The notes under the pieces are model-generated. The model searched no databases, had not been told where the DNA came from, and saw only the letters and a list, made by a program, of their open reading frames with translations. 64,000 bases of DNA, taken from Ascidia mentula. Lineage: Eukaryota > Chordata > Ascidiacea > Phlebobranchia > Ascidiidae. The DNA is taken from contig OX387202.1 of NCBI GenBank assembly GCA_947561715.1, forward strand, positions 17,373,001-17,437,000, given 5' to 3'. Made by a program: the position numbers and the translations under genes. Shown one piece after another: positions 14,044 through 24,700 of the stretch (its first letter is position 1; each line of letters starts with the position of its first letter).

Positions 14044-15269
14044 GACTCAGTGTTGATAGTCTTGTTACAATGATAATAGAGAATGCAATTGAACACGTAA
14101 CAGACTAATCTTAACTCAACTTGTAATGCCATGCGCTGCGATTTGAAACGTAATATCACGTGACAATGCTAGTGCAGCAGCGACACATAGTGGAAAAAGA
14201 AAAAGGGAATGTTAAGCAATGACTGCTAAAATTTGACATTGTCCGCTGCAATATCCACATCGCTATATGACCTAAAACCTTGGTTTTGTATATGTGCAAG
14301 ATTTTCCCCGAAAAGTTACGCTTAATATTTTGTGAATTAAATATGTTCACAATTTGCACAGCAACAAACAACCCACATGGAAATATTTTTGGAAACCGTA
14401 ATGCATTTGTGGAAATATTGCTGGAACCATTGGGTCCATTAGCAAAGCCATAAGAAGTTTCTCGCAGGAGCTATACAGAAGGTCAAGTCTTCGTGATAAA
14501 TATGTGTGTGCAAGCGAAGCAATAGATTCGTCAAAACCACTCGTACAGGATGCAATCAGGACTGGTATCGGCACTCAAACCTCGGAAATAATGTCAAAGT
14601 CATCGGCAAAAAGCGCAATGTGATTCCATCGAACCAACGTTCTTTAGTATCAATGCAATGGATAAACACGGAAAACTGCATAATGGTAACTAAATTTAAT
14701 GCCTCACAAAAAATAAAACAACATTTTGGTTTGGTACATATGACGATGCATCAGCACAAAAAACACTTCCGGTGTTTCTACGGGGGAAATTGCTTCTTAC
14801 GTACAAGTTTCATGTATTTTGCTTTACCAATAAATGGGCGCACAAAACAGAAGAGTGTCATTGAATAGTGACATTGCCGTATTGATGTGAATCATCAAAC
14901 AGATTAATTTATTTGCAGTTGGGCATTGCGTGAGAATGAAGCAATTTCCCACAAAAGATTTCCCAAACACTTAAGTTCTGATACTTCGAAATGAATTAAA
15001 GTTTGAAGCAAATTTCTTGTGGTATAAGACGTGACTGTGATCGCTGACATCGCAGTCAAGGCTTGGCACCTAAGCTTGATCATCCACTGTGGCTCCTAAA
15101 GGCGCAACGAATCGTATGGAGGCGAAAGGCCTGTTGGCTAATAATTGCGCGAATGTCAAATCCAACTGTCTCTCTGTAGAATTTACAATGACAAACACTT
15201 TAATTCGAACAAAAGTTTATTATCGGGCTTTTGGGAATAAATTCCAATCCCCGGCGAATGGCTTATGGA
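14044..15269. repeat. 1,226-bp tandem repeat, unit 1
   Basis: First of three head-to-tail 1,226-bp units. The phase was set at a gactcagtgttgatagtc landmark found at 14,044, 15,270 and 16,496. Units 1 and 2 differ at only a handful of positions, for example around 14,196 and 14,332. The unit is a shortened S-repeat that lost part of the 2.2-kb period. Confidence 0.85.
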
Positions 15270-16495
15270 GACTCAGTGTTGATAGTCTTGTTACAATGAT
15301 AATAGAGAATGCAATTGAACACGTAACAGACTAATCTTAACTCAACTTGTAATGCCATGCGCTGCGATTTGAAACGTAATATCACGTGACAATGCTAGTG
15401 CAGCAGCGACACATAGTGGAAGAAGAAAAAGGGAATGTTAAGCAATGACTGCTAAAATTTGACATTGTCCGCTGCAATATCCACATCGCTATATGACCTA
15501 AAACCTTGGTTTTGTATATGTGCAAGATTTTCCCCGAAAAATTACGCTTAATATTTTGTAAATTAAATATGTTCACAATTTGCACAGCAACAAACAACCC
15601 ACATGGAAATATTTTTGGAAACCGTAATGCATTTGTGGAAATATTGCTGGAACCATTGGGTCCATTAGCAAAGCCATAAGAAGTTTCTCGCAGGAGCTAT
15701 ACAGAAGGTCAAGTCTTCGTGATAAATATGTGTGTGCAAGCGAAGCAATAGATTCGTCAAAACCACTCGTACAGGATGCAATCAGGACTGGTATCGGCAC
15801 TCAAACCTCGGAAATAATGTCAAAGTCATCGGCAAAAAGCGCAATGTGATTCCATCGAACCAACGTTCTTTAGTATCAATGCAATGGATAAACACGGAAA
15901 ACTGCATAATGGTAACTAAATTTAATGCCTCACAAAAAATAAAACAACATTTTGGTTTGGTACATATGACGATGCATCAGCACAAAAAACACTTCCGGTG
16001 TTTCTACGGGGGAAATTGCTTCTTACGTACAAGTTTCATGTATTTTGCTTTACCAATAAATGGGCGCACAAAACAGAAGAGTGTCATTGAATAGTGACAT
16101 TGCCGTATTGATGTGAATCATCAAACAGATTAATTTATTTGCAGTTGGGCATTGCGTGAGAATGAAGCAATTTCCCACAAAAGATTTCCCAAACACTTAA
16201 GTTCTGATACTTCGAAATGAATTAAAGTTTGAAGCAAATTTCTTGTGGTATAAGACGTGACTGTGATCGCTGACATCGCAGTCAAGGCTTGGCACCTAAG
16301 CTTGATCATCCACTGTGGCTCCTAAAGGCGCAACGAATCGTATGGAGGCGAAAGGCCTGTTGGCTAATAATTGCGCGAATGTCAAATCCAACTGTCTCTC
16401 TGTAGAATTTACAATGACAAACACTTTAATTCGAACAAAAGTTTATTATCGGGCTTTTGGGAATAAATTCCAATCCCCGGCGAATGGCTTATGGA
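15270..16495. repeat. 1,226-bp tandem repeat, unit 2
   Basis: Second unit of the tandem array, almost identical to unit 1 and to the first part of unit 3. Such similarity suggests recent unequal crossing-over or homogenisation; an assembly artefact cannot be excluded from sequence alone. Confidence 0.85.
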
Positions 16496-17325
16496 GACTC
16501 AGTGTTGATAGTCTTGTTACAATGATAATAGAGAATGCAATTGAACACGTAACAGACTAATCTTAACTCAACTTGTAATGCCATGCGCTGCGATTTGAAA
16601 CGTAATATCACGTGACAATGCTAGTGCAGCAGCGACACATAGTGGAAGAAGAAAAAGGGAATGTTAAGCAATGACTGCTAAAATTTGACATTGTCCGCTG
16701 CAATATCCACATCGCTATATGACCTAAAACCTTGGTTTTGTATATGTGCAAGATTTTCCCCGAAAAATTACGCTTAATATTTTGTAAATTAAATATGTTC
16801 ACAATTTGCACAGCAACAAACAACCCACATGGAAATATTTTTGGAAACCGTAATGCATTTGTGGAAATATTGCTGGAACCATTGGGTCCATTAGCAAAGC
16901 CATGAGAAGTTTCTCGAAGGAGCTATACAGAAGGTCAAGTCTTGGTGATAAATATGTGTGTGCAAGCGAAGCAATAGATTCGTCAAAACCACTCGTACAG
17001 GATGCAATCAGGACTGGTATCGGCACTCAAACCTCGGAAATAATGTCAAAGTCATCGGCAAAAAGCGCAATGTGATTCCATCGAACCAACGTTCTTCGTA
17101 TCAATGCAATGGATAAACACGGAAAACTGCATGAGGGTAACTAAATTTAATGCCTCACAAAAAATAAAATAACATTTTGGTTTGGTACATATGACGATGC
17201 ATCAGCACAAAAAACACTTCCGGTGTTTCTTCGGGGGAAATTGCTTCTTACGTACAAGTTTCATGTATTTTGCTTTACCAATAAATGGGCGCACAAAACA
17301 GAAGAGTGTCATTGAATAGTGACAT
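16496..17325. repeat. 1,226-bp tandem repeat, unit 3 (left part)
   Basis: Left 830 bp of the third unit, interrupted by the LTR retrotransposon; the unit resumes at 21,036. It has slightly more differences from unit 2 toward its end, for example near 16,900. Confidence 0.85.
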
Positions 17326-17846
17326 TGTAACCGAAATTAGCTTCTCTCTAAACCGGCTAACGCCCAGGTTACTCCGCACTAACGGCCTATCGCCAAGACC
17401 TGGAGTCACACGACCAAGGTGGCTAGTTTTGTAATAAAATGGAAGCGCTAATAGGTATAAAAGCGTAAAATGGTAAAAGTACGGATAAAACAACGGTTGT
17501 TTTTTTTATACAAAAAGGACTTTCCACTGCACATATAGCGTTCACAACAATTACTTCTCGCCACAATAAAAACAGTGCTTTCTACTCGCCACCACCAGAG
17601 AACTGCCTGGCTTTTCGCTTATTCTTTTCGCCGCCAGCACTTACACCAATTATCACTGTCCACGTTTGCCACGCAAGCGTGACTGCTCGGGCGTATAAAA
17701 ACGAGTAAAATAGAAATAATTACAAATATATTATAAAAGGTGAGTGTAAGTAAACAAAGAAAAACATGTGAGTAAAAGTGAAGGTGAAGTGAAAATACAA
17801 AAAGAAATAAAGCGTGTGAAAAACAAAACGAACAAAGACGTTTACA
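17326..17846 (-). repeat. LTR (3' LTR in element sense)
   Basis: 521 bp, TG...CA bounded. It follows the pol stop codon and a six-G run (17,847-17,852 as C on the plus strand) in minus-strand sense, the position expected of a polypurine tract. It has the same length and apparently the same sequence as the LTR at 20,515-21,035. Confidence 0.93.
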
Positions 17847-17875
17847 CCCCCCACGTTAAAAATTGTCCTACTCCG

Positions 17876-20461
17876 TTAGGACGCTTGATAAAATTTGGTT
17901 TGTCGCCGATTGCGCTGTGGCCGGCTATCATTCATCGTCGCCGCAGCGTCATTTATGTCGGCGCCCAAACCGTGACCAACGTCCATCAATGTCCGCGTAG
18001 GCAACCCTGTATCCTGCACAGTGGGTGCGTCCGTGCGTGTTTCGCTTTGTGGTGTGTAGATAACAAAATTGTCTGTGTCGTGCAGCCCGAGCTCATCCGG
18101 CTGCGTGTTTCGGCGTTCTTTTTCATGGTAAGGCATGTTTGCCTTTTTCAAGCGGTTAAAATGTACTTGCTGCTGTTTTCCATCCTCTCCTTCAATAAGG
18201 TAATTCACCATACCGTGTTGCTCAATAACTTTAAAAGGGCCTTTGTATGGTCTGATGAATTTTCGGCACTCGCCAGGCGGAACCACCGGATTCTCCAACA
18301 GAACGATGTCGCCTTTCTTGATTTCGTCTCCATGCCGTCGTCTATTGTATTGTTCTTGCATGTGAACTCGTTGGGTCGTCAGAGTTTCTCTGGCTACTTC
18401 CTCAGCCAGCCGCAACCGAGCTCGTAGCCCATCCAAATAAACCAGCGGAGTCGTTGCCACTTCGTTATCTGGAGAAATGAGATCGGCGGGTAGGCGCAGT
18501 TCGTGTCCTGTAAGTAGAAAGTGAGGGGATACCCCCGTGCTTTCATGCCGGCTTGCGTTGTACGAAGCCACCACTGCCGACAGTGCTTCATCCCATTGTT
18601 TATTATCGCGTTGGACGTAATTGCGGAGCATTGTTATGATGGTGCGGTTGTTGCGTTCGACTCCCCCATTGCTCGCGGGGTGATATGGCGTCGTTCGGGT
18701 CTTTTTACAACCCATCAACCTCACCAGTTCTGCAAATAATTTGCTTTCGAAATTCCCCCCTTGATCGGAGTGAATTACCTCAGGTACCCCATGTACCGTT
18801 AGCCACCTGTGAAACAAAATGCTCGCTGTTTCATGTGCGGTTTGATGCCGCATAGGCCACGCTCTGACATATTTTGTGAATAAATCACAAGCGACTAGGA
18901 CATACTGGTATCCTGTCCTAGTTAACGGAAGTGGACCAAGCACATCAATCTCAACGCGTTGCATCGGTCGCATTTCTTGTGATGGAACTAACGGTGCTCG
19001 GGTGGTAGTGGTTGGTTTCTTATTTCGTTGACAGTGTTCGCATTTACGGCAATAAGCCTCGGTCTCTTCTCTCCATTTTAGCCAGTAAAAACGCTGTGAC
19101 AGTTTGCTCAGGGTTTTAGCCATTCCCAAGTGTCCCCCGCCATGTACCTGGTCGTGGCACGCGGACAGCACTTCGCTGCGCATGGCAAAGGGTACCAACA
19201 CTTTCTGAACATCGTTTAAACCTGGCACCGCACCAGGGTCAGTAATGAATAGCACCCCACCGTGACATGAGAGCCGCTCGAAAAGGCTCCATAAGTGTTT
19301 TGTCTCTGCCGACAGGCGTTTGACGTGGCGAAAAGACGGCCTTATTCCCTGTTGTACCCATTTCACTACAGGGCGCAAACTTAAGTCCCCATACTGCGCT
19401 TCTGCTACATGGGTGGACTCATACCCGTACTCCGCCTTTAAATCAAGTGCAAGTACCTCTTCCAATGACTCATCCTCACGAACTGTGTAAGGGAATCCGT
19501 CATCTTCCGGTTGCCTCCGACTGAGCGCGTCTGCGTTTGTGTGCTTCTTTCCGGGCCGGTGTTGAAGATCAAAATTGTAACTAGCCAGGTGTTCAACCCA
19601 TCGAGCACATTGTCCATAGAGTTCCCTGGATCTCCACAGCCAGCGAAGGGATGAATGGTCTGTGCGCAACAAAAATTTCGATCCGAGCAAATAACTGCGA
19701 TACAACTTAGTCGCAAATATGACGGCCAGCAATTCCTTGCGAGTTGTGGAATAATGCTTTTCAGCTTTGCTCAATGATCTACTGCCGTAAGCGATCACAT
19801 GCTCCTTACCGTCAATTTCCTGACCGAGAACACAACCTACGGCTGTGTCCGAGGCATCGGTGTCCAACACGAAGGGTCGGCTAAAGTCGGGATACTGTAG
19901 GACTGGAGCTGTTGTCAGAATTCTTTTCAGGCTGGCGAACGCCTGCTGGCAACTGTCCGTCCAGATAAAACGACGTCCCTTTTCTGTCAATTTGTGTAAG
20001 GGGGAGGCGATACGAGCGTAATCTTTAACAAACTTTCTGTAATACGATGTAAGACCCACAAATTGACGCACCTGTTTTACAGATTTTGGTACTGGCCAAT
20101 CTTTAACTGATCGTACCTTATCGGGGTCGCATCGTATTCCATGTTTTGACACTATGTGGCCAAGGAATCGCACTTCATCTTTGAACAGGTCGCACTTCGT
20201 GGGCTTTAGTGTAAGTCCAGCCGACTCCAGGCGTGAAAGAACATCTTCAAGACGCTGCATGTGTTCGTTGAAATTTCTACCATAAACAATCACATCGTCT
20301 AAGTATGCGAGTGTTCCTTGCCACTCTATACCCTGCAGCACAATACGCATTAGGTGTTGGAAGCTTGCCGCTGAGTTGCATAATCCCATAGGCATCACGG
20401 TGAATTCAAACAAACCCATGTGACTGGCAAAGGCTGTCTTCTCCCTTGATTGTTCGTCCAT
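17876..20461 (-). CDS. pol: Ty3/gypsy Pol, C-terminal part (RT-RNase H-integrase)
   Basis: An open frame of 861 residues, the rear part of a retrotransposon polyprotein. In order: reverse transcriptase palm with YLDD at about residues 53-56; RNase H with the DTDAS motif and a downstream TDH; integrase zinc-binding HHCC module (HDQVHGGGH...CRKCEHC); integrase core with VEID, HSDQGG and GVERN, giving the D,D,E triad; and a GPF-type segment (RPYKGPF) near the C-terminus. The frame continues upstream of this Met through a YWQIP motif, but the motif-A Asp normally five residues before that Tyr is replaced by unrelated leader sequence. Reverse transcriptase should therefore be inactive, and gag and protease are missing. 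RNase H and integrase motifs look intact. The Met is only the first in frame, not a demonstrated start. Confidence 0.93.
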   Translation of the reverse strand: MDEQSREKTAFASHMGLFEFTVMPMGLCNSAASFQHLMRIVLQGIEWQGTLAYLDDVIVYGRNFNEHMQRLEDVLSRLESAGLTLKPTKCDLFKDEVRFLGHIVSKHGIRCDPDKVRSVKDWPVPKSVKQVRQFVGLTSYYRKFVKDYARIASPLHKLTEKGRRFIWTDSCQQAFASLKRILTTAPVLQYPDFSRPFVLDTDASDTAVGCVLGQEIDGKEHVIAYGSRSLSKAEKHYSTTRKELLAVIFATKLYRSYLLGSKFLLRTDHSSLRWLWRSRELYGQCARWVEHLASYNFDLQHRPGKKHTNADALSRRQPEDDGFPYTVREDESLEEVLALDLKAEYGYESTHVAEAQYGDLSLRPVVKWVQQGIRPSFRHVKRLSAETKHLWSLFERLSCHGGVLFITDPGAVPGLNDVQKVLVPFAMRSEVLSACHDQVHGGGHLGMAKTLSKLSQRFYWLKWREETEAYCRKCEHCQRNKKPTTTTRAPLVPSQEMRPMQRVEIDVLGPLPLTRTGYQYVLVACDLFTKYVRAWPMRHQTAHETASILFHRWLTVHGVPEVIHSDQGGNFESKLFAELVRLMGCKKTRTTPYHPASNGGVERNNRTIITMLRNYVQRDNKQWDEALSAVVASYNASRHESTGVSPHFLLTGHELRLPADLISPDNEVATTPLVYLDGLRARLRLAEEVARETLTTQRVHMQEQYNRRRHGDEIKKGDIVLLENPVVPPGECRKFIRPYKGPFKVIEQHGMVNYLIEGEDGKQQQVHFNRLKKANMPYHEKERRNTQPDELGLHDTDNFVIYTPQSETRTDAPTVQDTGLPTRTLMDVGHGLGADINDAAATMNDSRPQRNRRQTKFYQAS

Positions 20462-20475
20462 GGGGATCTGCCAGT

Positions 20476-20503
20476 ACAGTGATAATTGGTGTAAGTCCTG
20501 GCG
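20476..20503. other. Inverted 28-bp match to LTR segment at leader/pol junction
   Basis: The plus strand starting acagtgataattggtgtaag is the reverse complement of an LTR segment at 17,632-17,659 (and 20,821-20,848), matching 27 of 28 positions. It lies exactly where the deleted element joins its post-LTR leader to mid-RT, suggesting that the internal deletion arose by a strand switch that copied LTR sequence in inverse orientation. Confidence 0.8.
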
Positions 20504-20512
20504 TGCTCGCCA
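20501..20512 (-). other. Candidate tRNA primer-binding site
   Basis: Two bases inside the 5' LTR in element sense, the minus strand reads TGGCGAGCACGC. TGG at this spacing is what a tRNA 3' CCA would pair with. The primer tRNA is not identified, and the site partly adjoins the inverted LTR-like segment, so it may be altered. Confidence 0.5.
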
Positions 20513-20514
20513 AA

Positions 20515-21035
20515 TGTAACCGAAATTAGCTTCTCTCTAAACCGGCTAACGCCCAGGTTACTCCGCACTAACGGCCTATCGCCAAGACCTGGAGTCACAC
20601 GACCAAGGTGGCTAGTTTTGTAATAAAATGGAAGCGCTAATAGGTATAAAAGCGTAAAATGGTAAAAGTACGGATAAAACAACGGTTGTTTTTTTTATAC
20701 AAAAAGGACTTTCCACTGCACATATAGCGTTCACAACAATTACTTCTCGCCACAATAAAAACAGTGCTTTCTACTCGCCACCACCAGAGAACTGCCTGGC
20801 TTTTCGCTTATTCTTTTCGCCGCCAGCACTTACACCAATTATCACTGTCCACGTTTGCCACGCAAGCGTGACTGCTCGGGCGTATAAAAACGAGTAAAAT
20901 AGAAATAATTACAAATATATTATAAAAGGTGAGTGTAAGTAAACAAAGAAAAACATGTGAGTAAAAGTGAAGGTGAAGTGAAAATACAAAAAGAAATAAA
21001 GCGTGTGAAAAACAAAACGAACAAAGACGTTTACA
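20515..21035 (-). repeat. LTR (5' LTR in element sense)
   Basis: 521 bp, apparently identical to the LTR at 17,326-17,846, with TG/CA ends followed by the acat target duplication. It contains the same short open frames as its partner. In element sense it is followed by a leader of about 30 bp and then truncated pol. Confidence 0.93.
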
Positions 21036-21434
21036 ACATTGCCGTATTTATGTGAATCATCAACAGATCAATTTATTTGCTGTTGGGCATTGCGTGAGAA
21101 TGAAGCAATTTCACACAAAAGATTTCCTAAACACTTAAGTTCTGATACTTCGAAATGAATTAAAGTTTGAAGCAAATTTCTTGTGGTATGAGACGTAACT
21201 GTGATCGCTGACATCGCAGTCAAGGCTTGGCACCTAAGCTTGATCATCCACTGTGGCTCCTATAGGCGCAACGAATCGTATGAAGGCGAAAGGCCTGTTG
21301 GCTAATAATGTCGCGAATGTCAAATCCAACTGTCTCTCTGTAGAATTTACAATGACAAACACTTTAATTCGAATAACAGTTAATTGTCGGGCTTTTGAGA
21401 ATAAATTTCCAATCCACGGCGAATAGCTCTTAGA
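21036..21434. repeat. 1,226-bp tandem repeat, unit 3 (right part)
   Basis: Resumes the third tandem unit after the retrotransposon. Left part (830 bp) plus right part (399 bp) minus the 4-bp target duplication is 1,225 bp, one less than the other units. It is more diverged from units 1 and 2 than the left half. Confidence 0.82.
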
Positions 21435-21700
21435 GACTCAATGTTGATAGTCTTGTTACATTGATAATAGAGAATGCAATTGAACACGTACCAGACTGAT
21501 CTTAACTCAACTTGTAATGCCATGCGCTGCGATTTGAAACGTAAGATCACGTGACATTGCTAGAGCAACCGCGACTCATAGTGGAAGAGAAAAAAGGGAA
21601 TGTCACGCAATGACTGTTAAAACTTGTCATTGTCCGCTGCAATAACCACATCGCTATATGAGTTAAACCTTGGATTCGTATGTGACTAAGATTTTCCCCG
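21435..21700. repeat. S-repeat remnant
   Basis: Carries the atcacgtgac and cgctatatga landmarks of the S repeat and ends where block X begins (about 21,700). No gene. Confidence 0.7.
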
Positions 21701-24700
21701 AAACATTAGTATCGCAAATGTATTTGAACTCCCAGTATAAAATAGCGACTTGTCGAAACCCAAAATTCAAGCTTACTCTGATGGCGTTAAAAATCTTTCA
21801 CGAAACATCTACTTTCAGTATAGTTGATATAAATGACGGAAGAAAACAAAGCGATTAAATTCATGCTTCCCATCGAACCTTCATGAAGAAATTGGTCGTG
21901 TTGTTTGAACACTTCAACAATACACCGCGTTAGAAACAGATTTTGAGTTGGTTCGGTAACTTCACACACAGCTGTGTCCAATATCGAACATAATGGATGG
22001 TCGCGACAGCAACACACCGGAACTGACGTAGTTTTTGATTGAAATTGCAACTCAACGTACGTACCGCCAATTAGAAGCAACGCAAAAATTGCACTCGCAC
22101 CAAACTTTAAGCTGTGCCTAACATGGAAAAACATTTTTTTCGACATCTTTCCACCAAATATTGAACACCAATTTTACACAGAAACAAGGTTGACAAACAG
22201 TTGTTTGTACAGCGATTCCATGAACAGGAGACGATACATGTCTCTCGCCGACTCAAGGATTTGCGGATCGCTTAACTCTGTGAGTCGGGTTGTCTAGCAC
22301 GTGTTTGCACACTTCCGACGTTGCCGATCGTTGATGTTCAGCGATGCGTGTCCACAAGTTTCTTAATATCTGTTGAATGTAGGATTGACCACACGAATAT
22401 AGGAGTTTGTTAACGACGTACGAATGGTCTTCTTTTTGAATGGAAAATTCTGCGCAAGTTTGAGTGGGTCATGTTCCACGCCCTATACAGTCTTATTGTC
22501 TGTGCAGCGGTAATCGAATCGTGATGATCTCCGACGGACTCGGTGGTTGATACGGTCTGGGTATGACAACCTCATCACACAGAATTTGGCGTTTTTGTGT
22601 GTGGGTTTGGGAATGGCCACCTCATATTGTTTATTCATTACCGAACTTACGCACACAGCAACGAACTTGTTTTAACCTATTTTATTCGAAATTGTATAGT
22701 TGTTTTGTTGATATGTGTGCACTACGATGCATAGGCATATTTTACCGTGCAAAATTAGTTTGTTTCTGGCGCTACAGTGACGAAACAGGAATTATGGATC
22801 GTGGCAAAAGATATTACGAGAAAAGGGCCTGATTTTTGTGCTGCAGTATCTTTGTATCCGAAGGCATAACAAAAATATTAGGAAAGCTATTTTTATAGCA
22901 AGCAATAGGTTTTCGTACACGAGTCACAAACCGTTGTCATTTGTATTTAATCTAAAAGAAACGACCGTTTGCAACTGTTCTGGTTACGCTGTATGATTAG
23001 AATAATGTGCCACAATCAATCTGTGACTACCTGTGTGACTACTACCACCTTGCGGAATACTGATAGCAATTAACTGTCATATAAATGCGTTCTTTTTATA
23101 GAACGTGTTTAGTTGATGGTTTAGCCTACAGTCATTTTGATACGAACAATTTAAAGAAACTCAACATCAACAGGGAAACAAAAATGTTCATCTTGGGTTA
23201 GTTTTCGTTCACTTATATCAACTCACTTATAAATGCTTTGACAAATACCTTAGCCAGGGGTTCACAAATGGATTCATCAGGCTTGAACACAAGCATATGA
23301 ACAAGGCGCAATGTTACAGGACCTACGATGCGATGCGTGTCTATGATGTTAAAATGTCATTGCGTAAACCACTAAGTGGCGACAGCAACGCTGCGAGCGA
23401 TGTCTGACTGAAATAGGAAGTCATTATGTTCGTACAACTGACTTGGAGGTCCACAATACAACAGTACACACAGAAATCTGTTTTGAGACTAGATCTTATG
23501 CAGAAATATCTCGTCAACTATTTTGCAAGGGAAATATCTTGCGGTGCCAGATCCGTCACCCAGCACATCGAACACAACACGCAAATGGGATACGCGACGG
23601 AAACACAAACACTACAAAAATTCCCATTTGTTTTGAGCTTGATTTATTAATTGCGGCTCGAGACTCACGCTTTTGGGGAAAAGAGAAAAAAGAGATTTTT
23701 CTTGTAAATGTGTATTTGCCTTCCGCAGAGTTATTGAAATATGATAGGAATTCCATTTTATGAAAAGTGATTACATGACCCACAAACAGTTTTTCAACGC
23801 ATGTAATCCATAGTCTAACCTTTTTGCATGTAATTGCTTTAAGCGTAGTTCTTGTTGGTGTTGGCAAAAATTGTTGTGGAAATAATATAACATTTTCAAT
23901 TTGCCGCTAGATGTCGCAAGTGGTAGCGTATTGACAATATATTTTTATGTGTCATGATCAGTATACTGGGAAAATGTAAGCTGTCGGCTTAGTGCCCAAC
24001 TTCTTATTTTGTGGCAAGTGGTTGGTTTCGAACACGAGTCACAAACAGGTTTTGTGATGACGATTACATGCTACTGTCACGTGATTTATGAAATCGGCCC
24101 CAATCCATCTGTGACCACCTGTGTGATTATTATGTTTTTGTGTTGTGCTAATTGCAATTATCTGTGTTTAAAGTGTGCTTGGTATCGAACCTTTTCATTC
24201 ATTGGTTTAAAATCATTTCAATACGAACAATCCAAAGAAAAACAGCATGAATTTTATCGCAAATCTAGTCCAGCATTTAGCAGGTTTCGAGACATTGAAA
24301 TTAGCGAAATACTTGGTTTACTAACTTTTATAGAACATGATAGATGGTCGCGACAACAACGCACCGAAACTGAAGTAGTTTTTTTATTAAAATTGCAACT
24401 CAATGTACGTACCGCCGATTTGAAGCACCACAAAAATTGCACACGCACCAAACTTTAAGCTGTGTCTAACATAGAAAAACATTACTTTCCACGTCTTTAA
24501 TACAAATATTGAGCTCCAATTTTACACATAAACAAGGTTTACAAACAGTTGTTTGTACAGAGAATCCATGAGCAGGAGACGATACATGTTTCTTTGCGGT
24601 CGCTGAACTCAACAAGTTTCTTGATATCTGTCCAATGTAGGATTGACCACATGAATATGGGAGTTTGTTAACGACGGACTAGAGGAGAAAGGTCGTCTTT

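Larger units (their letters stand above)
17326..21035 (-). mobile_element. Ty3/gypsy-type LTR retrotransposon, internally deleted
   Basis: A 3.7-kb element with two 521-bp LTRs (17,326-17,846 and 20,515-21,035), each starting TG and ending CA. It is flanked by a 4-bp target duplication, acat, at 17,322-17,325 and 21,036-21,039. Uninterrupted tandem units at 14,870 and 16,095 show the empty site. In minus-strand sense the order is LTR, short leader, C-terminal pol, G-run, LTR. The two LTRs look identical by eye and pol is open, so insertion was recent. Gag, protease and the first part of reverse transcriptase are absent, making it non-autonomous. Confidence 0.95.

Noticed and set aside
17768..18427. 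219-codon plus-strand open frame
   Set aside because: It is antisense to the integrase/C-terminal end of pol and extends into the LTR; a shadow of the pol coding frame.
24009..24458. 149-codon plus-strand open frame in block X, present in several copies
   Set aside because: The copies are recent duplicates so conservation is uninformative; module B carries an added base that breaks the frame, and no domain is recognisable.
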